A stretch of 64,000 nt of DNA from Paenibacillus sp. FSL R7-0337. GTDB taxonomy: Bacteria; Bacillota; Bacilli; Paenibacillales; Paenibacillaceae. The DNA is taken from contig NZ_CP150218.1 in NCBI RefSeq assembly GCF_037969875.1, positions 5,704,001-5,768,000 on the forward strand. The letters are read 5' to 3'. Of the stretch, positions 51,315 to 60,036 are shown one piece after another. Each line of letters opens with the position of its first letter. Position 1 is the stretch's first letter. The notes beneath the pieces are model-generated. The model had not been told where the DNA came from. It worked only from the letters and a program-made list of their open reading frames with translations, and did no database searches. The translations under genes were made by a program, and so were the position numbers.

Positions 51315-52232
51315 TTAAGGCTTCACCTCTCCCGGAATCTCAAAAAACACCTCAGAATTCATATCCTTCATTCCCAAAGTAGTCACGTTCCCGTCAGGAT
51401 CAATGAATCCATAACCCGTTGCTCCAATATGTCCCATGAAATGGTAGAATACGACCCGGCCCGTTAGTTTGGGGAGTGTGCCGTCCTGGTTGGTAATTTG
51501 GTAAGGTTTAAAGAACAGTCCGCTTGCTGCTTTAACCTTCCAGTCGAAGGTGGCGGTCCACTTGACTTCGCTATGGTCCCCCACAACCTCATAGTAAGAG
51601 ATACTGTTACCCCCGGATAGGAAAAATTGGTCGGCCCTGCCCTCCGGGAAATAGTAATCGAAATTGCCTCCTTCTACGCCACTCACTTCAAATTGTTTAA
51701 GTGCGCTAACTCTGGGCAGTTTCAGGGCGGCGGTCCGGGCTTCAGCCAGATTAGAGGACGCTAATTGCTGCTTAAGCTCTTCACTGGGCCTCGAAGCGAC
51801 GAAGACGATCCGCTGTTTGGGATTCCACAAGACATAGGCTCCGGTCGATTCAGCCATGAAGCGTAAGGGAACCATCACCCGCCCTTTTCGGATGACAGAA
51901 GCTGCTTCGAGTTTCACTTCTTTATTACCGATCTTTGCTGTTTGTTGGCCTGCCACTAAGGTCACGGTCTGTCCGTCCCGGGTAAGCGTGACTGTTTTCG
52001 AGGCGTTGTTCCATTGGATGGAGCTGCCGGGGATTTTTTGGGCCACCTGCAGGGGGACCATCGTCGTGCCATTCGTGATATATGGGGCCACATCTGTATC
52101 CACAAACGAGTTGTTCATCGAGATCTGAATGGCAGCTGAAGCGGCTGAAGCCGTTCCCATTAAGGCACTTCCAGTGAATAGCATTGACGCGATAAGCCAC
52201 CCGGCAACGCCTTTTTTCAACATTGTGTTCAC
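51315..52232 (-). CDS. Secreted copper-amine-oxidase-N-domain protein
   Basis: 305 aa with a signal peptide (GWLIASMLFTGSALMGTASA). Two copper amine oxidase N-terminal-like modules (PYITNGTTMVPLQVAQ ... WNNASKTVTL; IRKGRVMVPLRFMAESTGAYVLWN) are followed by an unrecognised ~160-aa beta-rich domain (YYFPEGRADQFFLSGGN, FFKPYQITNQDG). This domain pair is abundant in Paenibacillus secreted proteins and binds cell-wall or substrate. I use GTG at 52232, ten bases after GGAGG; the frame is open far upstream. Confidence 0.8.
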   Translation of the reverse strand: MNTMLKKGVAGWLIASMLFTGSALMGTASAASAAIQISMNNSFVDTDVAPYITNGTTMVPLQVAQKIPGSSIQWNNASKTVTLTRDGQTVTLVAGQQTAKIGNKEVKLEAASVIRKGRVMVPLRFMAESTGAYVLWNPKQRIVFVASRPSEELKQQLASSNLAEARTAALKLPRVSALKQFEVSGVEGGNFDYYFPEGRADQFFLSGGNSISYYEVVGDHSEVKWTATFDWKVKAASGLFFKPYQITNQDGTLPKLTGRVVFYHFMGHIGATGYGFIDPDGNVTTLGMKDMNSEVFFEIPGEVKP

Positions 52233-52394
52233 TAATGCAAATCCTCCTTGTTCCAATTTATGTTTTATTCTTCCTGCAATTGTAGACGCACGAGAGAGGA
52301 GAAGGTTGCTATAAGTTAGGCTTGTGAGATAATCTATATCGAAGTTTGCGCCAACGTAATACGCTGTATCATGATAGGGAGGACTTACGGACTT

Positions 52395-52583
52395 ACCGTG
52401 GAAATAAATAATCGTATTATCAAGCATTACCTGAAAATTGTTCTGTTCATGAATGGGACAGCCTATGCTGGAAAATCAACGATGGTAAAAATGCTGGCCG
52501 ATAAGTATGGGTTAATTCTAAACACTTGCTATAAATTTTCGGAGTTGAACTCCTTTAGGCGGATCAAAGGCTTTTTCCTCTGA
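52395..52583 (+). pseudogene. N-terminal fragment of a P-loop kinase
   Basis: KIVLFMNGTAYAGKSTMVKMLADKYGLIL contains a Walker A loop (GTAYAGKST) like small AAA_33/chloramphenicol-phosphotransferase-type kinases. After about residue 45 the sequence runs into the 3' end of the convergent lipoprotein gene and stops, so the nucleotide-binding half is all that remains. No strong ribosome site precedes it. Confidence 0.5.
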
Positions 52584-53236
52584 GTTCCTTTTTTCGTTGT
52601 GGTATGTCCTTGTTCGTCCGTTCTTCTCTCAATAAATTGTCCGGTCAAAAAATTGATATCATCCTCGTCTGCTTGATCTATGGTGGTTGCTCCTGTAAAG
52701 TAGCTACCGCTCGTGTAACCGATCAAAAACCAATCCTTATCTTGATACCGGAATCTATATTTGTTATACCATCTCCAGTTGCTCCCCCCATAATCGCTAA
52801 CCAGGACAGATCCCCTATTAATAGTAATGCTCTCAAAAGGATCGCCCCAAACTCCGCCCTCATCCGCCCGCAAAATGACATTTTTGGCGATGATGGATAG
52901 GGTGTACTTATTATTTTTGCCACCAAAAGCAATTAAGAGTGACCGTGGAGACGCCTCGTCCTTGACTGAATTCTTCTCTATGACCATTGCAAGATCGGAG
53001 ACACCGTCTTTATTTAGGTCACCTTTGGCGATGGCCTTCTCTCCGAGAACAGGCTCTAGAATGTGCCAACCTGCCGGAATTAGTGCATTGATATTATCTG
53101 CTTTGGCCGCTGGCTTTGGGGTCTGGGTTGGCGCTGCTTTCGCCTCCGCAGTTTGAATTTGAGAAGGATCAGTACACCCTACTATGTAGCTTATAAGGGC
53201 AACAATACCTACGGACTTTACTATTAGTTTTTTCAT
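52529..53236 (-). CDS. FG-GAP-like lipoprotein
   Basis: 235 aa. Lipoprotein signal ending in YIVGC (Cys21). A Pro/Ala linker precedes a beta-propeller-type fragment with a calcium-loop motif (AKGDLNKDGVSDLAMVIE), repeated strand pattern (LLIAFGGKNNKYTLSIIAKN) and ITINRGSVLVSDYGGSNWRW. Similar proteins with FG-GAP/VCBS-like motifs are surface-exposed. Highly charged C-terminus (TTKKGTQRKKPLIRLKEF). Function unknown. Confidence 0.75.
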   Translation of the reverse strand: MKKLIVKSVGIVALISYIVGCTDPSQIQTAEAKAAPTQTPKPAAKADNINALIPAGWHILEPVLGEKAIAKGDLNKDGVSDLAMVIEKNSVKDEASPRSLLIAFGGKNNKYTLSIIAKNVILRADEGGVWGDPFESITINRGSVLVSDYGGSNWRWYNKYRFRYQDKDWFLIGYTSGSYFTGATTIDQADEDDINFLTGQFIERRTDEQGHTTTKKGTQRKKPLIRLKEFNSENL

Positions 53237-53394
53237 CGAGTCAGATTCCCTTCTTCTTCATACGTTTCAGCTTAGTAATGACCTGTCCTTAGTATATCGA
53301 ATGGATTGATGGACATGTAATACCTTGAACACAACAAAAAAACTACAATATTGAGAGATTTATAGTTATGCAGAATACTTGCGATGAATTAAAA

Positions 53395-53754
53395 TGGAAA
53401 AAGAGAATCGGTGCGAATGCCAAGCTCCTATGAAATCTCAAGGATCTTCGCACCTCGAAATTTGTCGAATCCCTGAAAGATCGAGAGTGCTAGTTGAATG
53501 TCAAGGTGTGATTCATACTTTACTGATATAATATTAAGGGAAAAGAAGTAAAACGATAGGGGAAAGGCATCGATTATGCCCATTTCCGCTGTCGCACTCT
53601 ACATGGGAGCGTGGATTGAAATCGGATGAAGCCTGGCTTCGCGATCGGCGCGTCGGCGTAGCTCCTCATGTAGGAGTGTGTATTAAAAGTGGGGGGATCG
53701 GCACTATCACAGGCATGGTCTGGCCCCTCCTTATGTACGAGCATGTATTGAAAT
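53395..53754. CRISPR. Decayed type I-C-like CRISPR array with leader (remnant 2)
   Basis: A 32-bp repeat at 53591-53622 (starting GTCGCACTCTACATGG, ending GGATTGAAAT) closely resembles type I-C repeats of Bacilli. Two degenerate repeats, 53658-53689 and 53723-53754 (ending ATTGAAAT), follow with spacers of 35 and 33 nt, correct for this type. The leader-like sequence from ~53395 matches remnant 1 at 37143. There are no cas genes in the window. The first repeat is the most intact, as expected at the leader end. Confidence 0.75.
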
Positions 53755-53968
53755 CGCACAAAGAATAATCGCCCTCATACCAACACCTGCCCCCAAGCTC
53801 CCAACCCCCGTCCTTTCGCCCCCATACTTCACCAATCCCACTAACCCTCCCCCACCCCCACCCCCCACAAGTACATATCCCGCAAGTGAGTATCCGACCT
53901 GGACCCTGGCATGTTAGAATAGGACCAATGTGTACATCCTATGTGTGAATTTAATCGGGGGGCAACAG

Positions 53969-55102
53969 GTGAGAGCGTTGAGATTGAGAGATTACATGGG
54001 CCCTTCGGAGACTTCGGCGCACCGGCAGGCGAAGTGGGTCAAGCGGTTTCTGTATACGTACTGGCTGGTGATTGCTCTGCATTTCCTGGCCCAGCTGGGG
54101 TCTTTTGTATGTTTGCCGTATCCCATGGGAGCGCACGAGTTCTACTATGATGTGTTGCTCTATCCGACGCTACTAATGAGTGCGGTGGTTGGGTTGACGC
54201 AGCTGGTGGATGTTGCGGCACCGAAGTATTCCTTCGTGCTGCTGTTTGTGGCGGGGACAATTATCGCGATGATGATTATTCATCTGAATATGGATATACG
54301 GATTATCGGGGCGTTGATGCTGCTGCCGATTATTGCGTCGGCGATCTTTTTTCGGCTGGATCTCACCTTGTTCACCTCTGGCCTGCAGGCGGCGGCCTTC
54401 TTCATTCTCTACCGCTGGGATTACTGGTTCAAGTATTATCTGACGGATTTCGACCTGATTGCGATCCCGCTCTTCCTGCTAGTTGGCACGCTGGTGGCGG
54501 GGATTATCATCATTAACGGGCGCGAGTTGGCAAGCGATCTGGAAGCCACTCTGACAGCCAAGCAGGATCTGATGATTGAGAATGCGGTGATCCGCAAGCT
54601 GTCTACCACCGATGCACTGACAGGACTGTATAACCATATTTCTTTTCACGAATTCTATGAAAAAGCGATGGAATACGGCAGTCAGGGTGCCCCATTCCAT
54701 CTTGCGCTGGTAGATATCGATAATTTCAAGCGAATTAACGATAAATATGGACACCGTATGGGGGATCTGGTGCTGGCCCGGGTCGCGCAGATCATCAAGG
54801 ACCATCTCTCTCCCGCAGACATTGCTGCCCGCTACGGCGGCGAGGAATTTGCGGTGTTGCTGTTCGAGAAGAGCTTCGAGGAGGCTTACACCCTCATGGA
54901 TTGGATTCGCCACATGCTCTCGGAGACGCTTCATGAAGAGATGGAGCACGGGGCGGTGACCGTCAGCATTGGCCTCAAGAGCTATGCCGAAGGCGCCACC
55001 AAAGAAGCGCTGTTCGAAGAAGTCGATAATCTCCTCTATACGGCCAAGCACTCCGGCAAAAATACTACGCTGACCCCGCTGACGCAGCGGAATGCTGTGT
55101 AG
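53969..55102 (+). CDS. Membrane diguanylate cyclase (GGDEF)
   Basis: 377 aa. Six transmembrane helices (WLVIALHFLAQLGSF ... IPLFLLVGTLVAGIIIING) form a sensory anchor, followed by a short coil and a GGDEF domain: STTDALTGLYNHISFHEF, LVDIDNFKRINDKYGHRMGD and the active-site RYGGEEF. Makes c-di-GMP from GTP. The inhibitory I-site (RxxD five residues before GGEEF) is SPAD, so product inhibition through it is not expected. GTG start at 53969 after GGGGGG; an earlier GTG (53930) is possible. Confidence 0.92.
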   Translation: MRALRLRDYMGPSETSAHRQAKWVKRFLYTYWLVIALHFLAQLGSFVCLPYPMGAHEFYYDVLLYPTLLMSAVVGLTQLVDVAAPKYSFVLLFVAGTIIAMMIIHLNMDIRIIGALMLLPIIASAIFFRLDLTLFTSGLQAAAFFILYRWDYWFKYYLTDFDLIAIPLFLLVGTLVAGIIIINGRELASDLEATLTAKQDLMIENAVIRKLSTTDALTGLYNHISFHEFYEKAMEYGSQGAPFHLALVDIDNFKRINDKYGHRMGDLVLARVAQIIKDHLSPADIAARYGGEEFAVLLFEKSFEEAYTLMDWIRHMLSETLHEEMEHGAVTVSIGLKSYAEGATKEALFEEVDNLLYTAKHSGKNTTLTPLTQRNAV

Positions 55103-55170
55103 TCAAATTTGTCTCACCTGGTAACCTGCTTACGCTGCCGATGATTCATCCGCCGCCTCCGGTAACACGC

Positions 55171-55743
55171 TTACTCCTTCGAAGGGTCACCCTCCGCTGC
55201 TTTTTTGCGTGCCCGGAACCGCCGGACCTTCATCAGATTCCCGCACAGCTTGTCGTCGCAGTACCGCTTCGAGCGGTTGCGGGTATCGTCGTAATAGGCC
55301 CAGAGACAGTCGGGATTCCCGCAAATGCGGAAGCGAGAGGGCTCCTTCTCCAGCAGCGCAGCCGCAAAAGAGGCGGCAACCTCCGCCATAATCTGCCCCC
55401 AGTCCGCACGCTGCGGCTGGAGGGAGATCTCGGCTTCACCTGCTGCCGTCCAGACCACCTGCCGTATCACGGGCCCGTCGCTCATGTACGTATTCAACTG
55501 CGCAAGCAGCGCTGTGGACGGAGACTCTCCCGTGACCAGCCGCTGCAGCTCGTCCCATAACAAGCCGCGCAGTCCTTTGAGCTGCTTCAGCTCCTCCGGC
55601 CGGGGAGGGGCTGCTGCCGGCAGCTTGTGCTCCACCAGCCATTCCGCCAGCCATTTGGGGTCCTCCAGCCGATCCTGGTCCGTGCTCCGGTCACTAGTCC
55701 GCCAATTCCGCCAATAGCTGTTCATGAAATCTACCCACAGCAA
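55171..55743 (-). CDS. ABATE/CGNR zinc-finger protein
   Basis: 190 aa. An N-terminal ABATE-like helical domain (MNSYWRNW, LKQLKGLRGLLWDELQRL) is followed by a CGNR zinc finger, FRICGNPDCLWAYYDDTRNR then KRYCDDKLCGNLMKVRRFRARK, with four Cys. Presumed DNA-binding stress-type regulator. TTG start with GAAGGGA upstream. Stands alone, convergent with the GGDEF gene. Confidence 0.88.
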   Translation of the reverse strand: MLWVDFMNSYWRNWRTSDRSTDQDRLEDPKWLAEWLVEHKLPAAAPPRPEELKQLKGLRGLLWDELQRLVTGESPSTALLAQLNTYMSDGPVIRQVVWTAAGEAEISLQPQRADWGQIMAEVAASFAAALLEKEPSRFRICGNPDCLWAYYDDTRNRSKRYCDDKLCGNLMKVRRFRARKKAAEGDPSKE

Positions 55744-55883
55744 GCTTCATCTGTCCCTTCACATGATCTTTCCCTTGATTGTAACAGTTAAAACTGAGTT
55801 ACACTAGTTACTTGATACGCTCTGGCAAATATGTTACAGTGCTCGTGTAACTTTTATTGGGGTTGTTTACAGGAGGGATATAG

Positions 55884-56378
55884 ATGGAAAACAAAATTAG
55901 CGATGTGCTGATCGAGAACTGGGATTATGTGATGGATGTGGAGGATTGGCAGCCGCCGCTGAGTGCGGCGCTTGAAGGTGTGGACAGTGAACAGGCCGTC
56001 TGGAAGCCGGAGGGAGCTGCGGGCAATTCTATTTGGGAGAATGTTAACCATCTGACGTATTATAAGGAGCGTCTGTTGCGCAAGCTCAAGGGAATGGAGA
56101 AATTGCCTGATCTGGAGAGCAATGACGCTACATTCACTGTAACAGGAAGCGGGGAAGAGGACTGGAAGCAGGCGGTAGACAAGCTGAAGTCCATTCATGC
56201 CTCGCTGCGCGAGATTATTGTAGCTCTGGAGGAAGGCGCTTATGAATGGGGCGGCTCCGGGCATGCGCCAGGCGAAGAGGTCATGAGCCTGATTCTGCAC
56301 GATGCCTATCATACGGGACAGATTGTACTGGTCCGCAAGCTGCAAGGCTCTTGGCCTGGCACCCGCCGTTTCGATTAA
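55884..56378 (+). CDS. DinB/YfiT family protein
   Basis: 164 aa four-helix bundle. Metal-binding His of NVNHLTYYKERLL and the pair in ILHDAYHTGQIVLVRK (HxxxH) match DinB/bacillithiol-transferase-like enzymes, which conjugate thiols to substrates. Strong GGAGGG site. Intact and of normal length. Followed 112 nt later by a small membrane gene. Confidence 0.88.
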   Translation: MENKISDVLIENWDYVMDVEDWQPPLSAALEGVDSEQAVWKPEGAAGNSIWENVNHLTYYKERLLRKLKGMEKLPDLESNDATFTVTGSGEEDWKQAVDKLKSIHASLREIIVALEEGAYEWGGSGHAPGEEVMSLILHDAYHTGQIVLVRKLQGSWPGTRRFD

Positions 56379-56489
56379 GCGCAGCAGCCATATTTTACAA
56401 GTGATCTGTTCGTAGGCGGCTCTGTTTCAGCTCCAAATCCCCGGGTTAATGGAAGACATGCAGCTATCAACGGAGAGGAGAGATTGAGG

Positions 56490-56660
56490 ATGGAGCCGAA
56501 TTACAAGGACAGAAGTGTTGAGGTTGAACGGACAGAGGTGCACCGCAAATCGGATTCCAGTCTTGTCGCATCCACGTTCATTAAATATGCAGCTTACATT
56601 ATTATCACCTTCGGAGTTCTGTTTTTCCTGGTGAAATACGTATTCCCGTTGTTCAAATAA
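56490..56660 (+). CDS. Small membrane protein
   Basis: 56 aa. A charged N-terminus (MEPNYKDRSVEVERTEVHRK) and one transmembrane helix (YAAYIIITFGVLFFLVKYVF). GGAGAGGAGAG precedes the ATG. No family name known to me, though short proteins of this layout are frequent in Paenibacillus. Its terminator is split by the IS element (see findings). Confidence 0.65.
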   Translation: MEPNYKDRSVEVERTEVHRKSDSSLVASTFIKYAAYIIITFGVLFFLVKYVFPLFK

Positions 56661-56768
56661 GCCAGTTGCCCAGCTAAGTGCAGACTTGGACGGATTCACG
56701 CCAAAAAGCCACGAACCCCCTGGGACTGCACCCTGTTTGTGAGACAGGGGTCAAAACACCTTGCAAGT

Positions 56769-57608
56769 TTAAGCAGCCAGTCGCCGAAAATCCACCGGCG
56801 ACTGGTTATTTAGTTTCGCCTGAATCCGAATTGAGTTATAGTAGGTGATGTAGTCTCGAACGGTCCGTTCAACGATTGCTGTCGTTGTACACATGAGATC
56901 TTCGAGGTAGAACGTTTCAGACTTTAGGGTGGAATGAAACGATTCGATGGGGGCATTATCCGCGGGCGTTCCTTTACGGGACATGCTCATGGTAATGCCT
57001 TTTTCTTTGACTGCCGCCTGGTACGCCTGAGACGTATACACACTGCCCTGATCGCTGTGGAGCAGCATGTTGGCCCGCTCTGGAAGTTGGCCCAGCGTAT
57101 CCAATACAAAGGACGTGTCCTGCTTGTCCGCTATACTGTAAGCGACAATTTCTCCGTTGTACAGATCCAAAATACTTGAAAGGTACAACATCTTGCCGCC
57201 AAACGGCAAATACGTAATATCTGTGACCAGTTTTTGCAAGGGAGCTGCTGCATGAAATTGCCGCTTTAACAGATGTTCTGCAGGTTGTGCCGGTTGCCCC
57301 GTAGTCTTTCGTTTCTTCATCCTCACACGGCACTGTAATCCCTCACGCTGCATGATACGCTGGACCCGTTTATGGTTTATAGGCTCTTCTACCCGAAGGA
57401 GTGCCGTGATTTTACGGTAACCGTACCGGAATTTGTGCAGAGTGCAAAGCTGCCTTATCTTTTCCACCATCCGATCTGTACGTTGAGTCCTGGCAGCCTT
57501 CCAGCGGTAGTAGGTAGCTCTCGCGACCCCAAGCCACGCACAAGCCTCCGACACCTTCACTTCTGCCCGAATGGATTCGATCCAGGCAACGACAACTTCT
57601 GGTTCCAC
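56769..57608 (-). CDS. IS3-family transposase OrfB (DDE integrase)
   Basis: 279 aa. HTH_21-like region (ACAWLGVARATYYRWKAART), then the DDE rve domain: first Asp in LVTDITYLPFG, second in LLHSDQGSVYTS, and Glu in APIESFHSTLKSE. Made either from its GTG start with GGAAAGGAG upstream or by -1 frameshift from orfA. All catalytic residues look intact, so the element may still move. Confidence 0.93.
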   Translation of the reverse strand: MEPEVVVAWIESIRAEVKVSEACAWLGVARATYYRWKAARTQRTDRMVEKIRQLCTLHKFRYGYRKITALLRVEEPINHKRVQRIMQREGLQCRVRMKKRKTTGQPAQPAEHLLKRQFHAAAPLQKLVTDITYLPFGGKMLYLSSILDLYNGEIVAYSIADKQDTSFVLDTLGQLPERANMLLHSDQGSVYTSQAYQAAVKEKGITMSMSRKGTPADNAPIESFHSTLKSETFYLEDLMCTTTAIVERTVRDYITYYNSIRIQAKLNNQSPVDFRRLAA

Positions 57609-57928
57609 CTCCTTTCCAGTTCCTTGTACTTTTTTAGCAGGTCCAATTGTTGCTTCAGGAATCGATTCTCTGCCTTTAGTCTCTCCAGCTCCGTAGTGGC
57701 TTCCGGACCTTTTCCAAGGCTGTATTGCTTACCTACAGGTTGCTCCATGCGATGAATTTCGCCTTCGCGATACCATTTCATCCAGACTTTTAGTTGTGTC
57801 CTATTTCGTATGCCCAACTGTCTCATAACATCGCTCACGGGTACTCCTGCCAATCTCATTTCTATAGCTTTCATCTTTATTTCTACGGGGTAACTCACTC
57901 TGGTTGCCAACGCAAAAAACACCTCCAA
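57557..57928 (-). CDS. IS3-family transposase OrfA (HTH/leucine zipper)
   Basis: 123 aa. HTH (VKIKAIEMRLAGVPVSDVMRQ-like, RTQLKVWMKWYREGE) and leucine-zipper region (ELERLKAENRFLKQQLDLLKKYKELE). Near the end the slippery heptamer A-AAA-AAG (57629-57635, codons CTA AAA AAG) is in the correct phase for -1 frameshifting into orfB. Confidence 0.9.
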   Translation of the reverse strand: MEVFFALATRVSYPVEIKMKAIEMRLAGVPVSDVMRQLGIRNRTQLKVWMKWYREGEIHRMEQPVGKQYSLGKGPEATTELERLKAENRFLKQQLDLLKKYKELERRWNQKLSLPGSNPFGQK

Positions 57929-58139
57929 GGATATCTCCCTATCTTACGACAGAGTTTCATTCTCTTGAAGGTGTTTTGATTTGTCTCACATTAGGGGGTC
58001 AGTCCCCCTCAAGGGATCGTGGCTTTTTGTTCAAATATAAGAATGAATATGTTTCACGCTATACATTATCCTTCTATTTCCCGCCGAAACGGTACCGTCC
58101 TGTAAAAGGACGGCAAAGCCGTTTCCACTTGCATAACGG

Positions 58140-58277
58140 CTATACGTTCTTCTGGATCATCTCGTGGGAATCGGCGGTATTCCGGTAAAAGAACCAGCAT
58201 TCATTCAGCAGTCTAATCTGACGGCAGTCCTTCTTGAGATAGGCCTTCATGAGCTGTTGGCGAAGCCATTGTGGCAA
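58140..58277 (-). CDS. cmpA: Cortex morphogenetic protein CmpA
   Basis: 45-aa sporulation protein. Product begins PQWLRQQLMKAYLKKDCRQI (after the TTG-encoded Met) and continues RLLNECWFFYRN, the core of CmpA, which controls spore cortex assembly with ClpXP/SpoIVA in B. subtilis. TTG start 5 bases after AGGAGGGG. In Bacillus it lies beside the sprT-like ydcK, as here (591 bp apart with one gene between). The rest of 58012-58396 has a hairpin (CCGTCC/GGACGG near 58095-58113) and nothing else seen. Confidence 0.85.
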   Translation of the reverse strand: MPQWLRQQLMKAYLKKDCRQIRLLNECWFFYRNTADSHEMIQKNV

Positions 58278-58396
58278 GGGTACCCCTCCTCTGCATGCTT
58301 CCTGTGTATAGATAGCATATGGGGGAATACGCCCAAAGGTGCACGGTTAGTTTCAGGTAGCCAAGCCGAATTTCACAAGGCCGCCCGGAACCGGCG

Positions 58397-58756
58397 TTAC
58401 TGCACCCTTTCTTCTTCCTCTTCGTACCATTGTTCAAGCTGGGCCTGGAGCGCCCGGATTTCGGTCAGTAGTGAGATCAGGGGGTAATGCTCCTCTTTAA
58501 TAGAGGCAAAAGCCTGCTCCAGCCGGTTAATATACGCCAGCCCCGACTCCAGATGATGCTCTTCGCGCAGCAGCTCCAGCGCCTCGCATTCGGCCACCGC
58601 CCGCGGCAGTCCGGGTACATTCTCGGCTGTCAGCTTGTCGATTTCTTTGTTCAGGCGAAGATTGAGGGCGCTTAGCTGGTAAGCATATTCCTCCGGCATC
58701 TCCACGAATAGCAGTTCCTGATCCTGCTGCATAATTACGTAACGCATTCTAGGCAT
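58397..58756 (-). CDS. Conserved hypothetical coiled-coil protein
   Basis: 119 aa, acidic, almost all helical with heptad-like spacing (YAYQLSALNLRLNKEIDKL, LISLLTEIRALQAQLEQW) and a Glu-rich tail (YEEEEERVQ). No recognised domain. GGAGGGAG site. On the same strand as cmpA, 120 nt upstream; possibly a sporulation-related companion, but that is a guess from position only. Confidence 0.65.
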   Translation of the reverse strand: MPRMRYVIMQQDQELLFVEMPEEYAYQLSALNLRLNKEIDKLTAENVPGLPRAVAECEALELLREEHHLESGLAYINRLEQAFASIKEEHYPLISLLTEIRALQAQLEQWYEEEEERVQ

Positions 58757-58867
58757 CTTTCATTCTCCCTCCGGACTTGTCTTCCTTCTTGACAGTGTAG
58801 CCTATGGGCAAGTTACAATTCAAGTAGAGATCTGATTTCCTTGAGGAGAGGACCGTGAAGGAACGCT

Positions 58868-59362
58868 ATGACCAGTATGAGCAACGAAGAGCTGCAGCTG
58901 TGGATCGAGCAGGTGTCGCTGAACAGCTTTGGCGTGCCTTTCCGGCATACGGCGAGCTTTAACAGCAGACTTACGACAACCGGCGGACGATATTTTACCA
59001 AGAGCCATAATATAGAGATTAACCCCCAGCAGCTGGCGATGTACGGACGGGAGGAGACGGAGAAGATCATCAAGCACGAGCTCTGCCACTACCATCTGCA
59101 TCTGGCGAAGCGGGGGTACATGCACCGGGATGCCGATTTCAAAACACTGCTGGCCCGCGTCGGCGGCAGCCGGTATTGTCAGACCCTGCCGGGAGCCAAG
59201 GCCCGCAAGCCGCAGCCTTACCGGTATAAGCTGGTATGTATTGCCTGTGCCACCGAGTATCTGCGTAAGCGCCGGGCCGATCCCGGGCGGTACCGCTGCG
59301 GTAAATGCTCCGGTAAGCTGAAGCTGATTGCGCTAGAAGCGGGCGCGGGTCCGGCTACTTAA
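58868..59362 (+). CDS. SprT-like metallopeptidase-like protein
   Basis: 164 aa, SprT family (YdcK type). Zinc motif HELCHYHLHLAKRG (HExxH plus third His) followed by HRDADFK, and a C-terminal zinc ribbon (CIACATEYLRKRRADPGRYRCGKC). Predicted cytosolic DNA-associated protease-like. GAGGAGAGG site. In B. subtilis ydcK neighbours cmpA and tRNA-Asn/Ser, matching this order. It overlaps the next minus gene by 4 nt. Confidence 0.9.
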   Translation: MTSMSNEELQLWIEQVSLNSFGVPFRHTASFNSRLTTTGGRYFTKSHNIEINPQQLAMYGREETEKIIKHELCHYHLHLAKRGYMHRDADFKTLLARVGGSRYCQTLPGAKARKPQPYRYKLVCIACATEYLRKRRADPGRYRCGKCSGKLKLIALEAGAGPAT

Positions 59363-60000
59363 CTTTTGATAACCAGACCTAGTAGTCCGGCAAAAGAAGC
59401 CGCCTGCTCCGCAGAGATGATGCAGCCCTCCAGATCCTGAAGATCCACTAGAAGGCCGGTGAACTCGCAGTCGCTCAGGTCAACACCCTTCAGCTTGCAG
59501 CCAGCCAGCGTGGCCTGCTCCAGATTACATTCCGCGAGATACAGGCCGTTCAGGGTGGACTGGTAATAATCTGCGCTGACCAGCGAGCTGCGTTCGAAGG
59601 AAGCCCCTTTGAAGTTAGCGAAACGGAAGACCGCGAATTCCCCGATACATCCGGTGATGGATACATTTTGAAATCGTGCTCTGGTGAAGTCTGTACCGAT
59701 CATGCGGCAATCCCTGAACTCGGTCCGGTGTATGAAGGCGTCGCTGAAATCCACATTGGACAGGTCGCAATGATCGAAGATCACATCGGTAAGCTCAATG
59801 CGCTGCAGCGAGGATTCCGTGATGGTGACGTTTTTGAAAATAGTCTTGTCGAAAGCTACCCGCGTAGCCTCCTGATATTCAATGAGCGCTCCTTCAATGA
59901 GGCAGTTGCTGAATTCGTCCTTGGAAGCAAGGGCGTGAATGTCCTGCGGCGTAAGTAGCCCGGGATCTGTGATTCTGGGTGGTTCTATCTTGTTACTCAT
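59359..60000 (-). CDS. Pentapeptide-repeat protein
   Basis: 213 aa. Residues ~45-190 follow the A(N/D)LxX pattern in right-handed beta-helix register (LTDVIFDHCDLSNVDFSDAF, IGTDFTRARFQNVSITGC, LEQATLAGCKLKGVDLSDCEF). Such proteins can mimic DNA and protect gyrase, or bind protein partners. Overlaps the sprT-like gene end to end; convergent. Function not assigned. Confidence 0.85.
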   Translation of the reverse strand: MSNKIEPPRITDPGLLTPQDIHALASKDEFSNCLIEGALIEYQEATRVAFDKTIFKNVTITESSLQRIELTDVIFDHCDLSNVDFSDAFIHRTEFRDCRMIGTDFTRARFQNVSITGCIGEFAVFRFANFKGASFERSSLVSADYYQSTLNGLYLAECNLEQATLAGCKLKGVDLSDCEFTGLLVDLQDLEGCIISAEQAASFAGLLGLVIKS

Positions 60001-60036
60001 GTCGGCCTCCTTGGCAGTTCCTAGCCTTATTTGTCC

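Larger units (their letters stand above)
56721..58011 (-). mobile_element. IS3-family insertion sequence
   Basis: Two overlapping minus-strand frames encode an IS3-type transposase. Imperfect terminal inverted repeats of ~45 bp share GGGACTG, TGTGAGACA and TCAAAACACCTT (left end from 56721, right end to about 58011). Ends may be TG...CA; a target duplication is not evident, so the exact borders are approximate. Confidence 0.8.
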
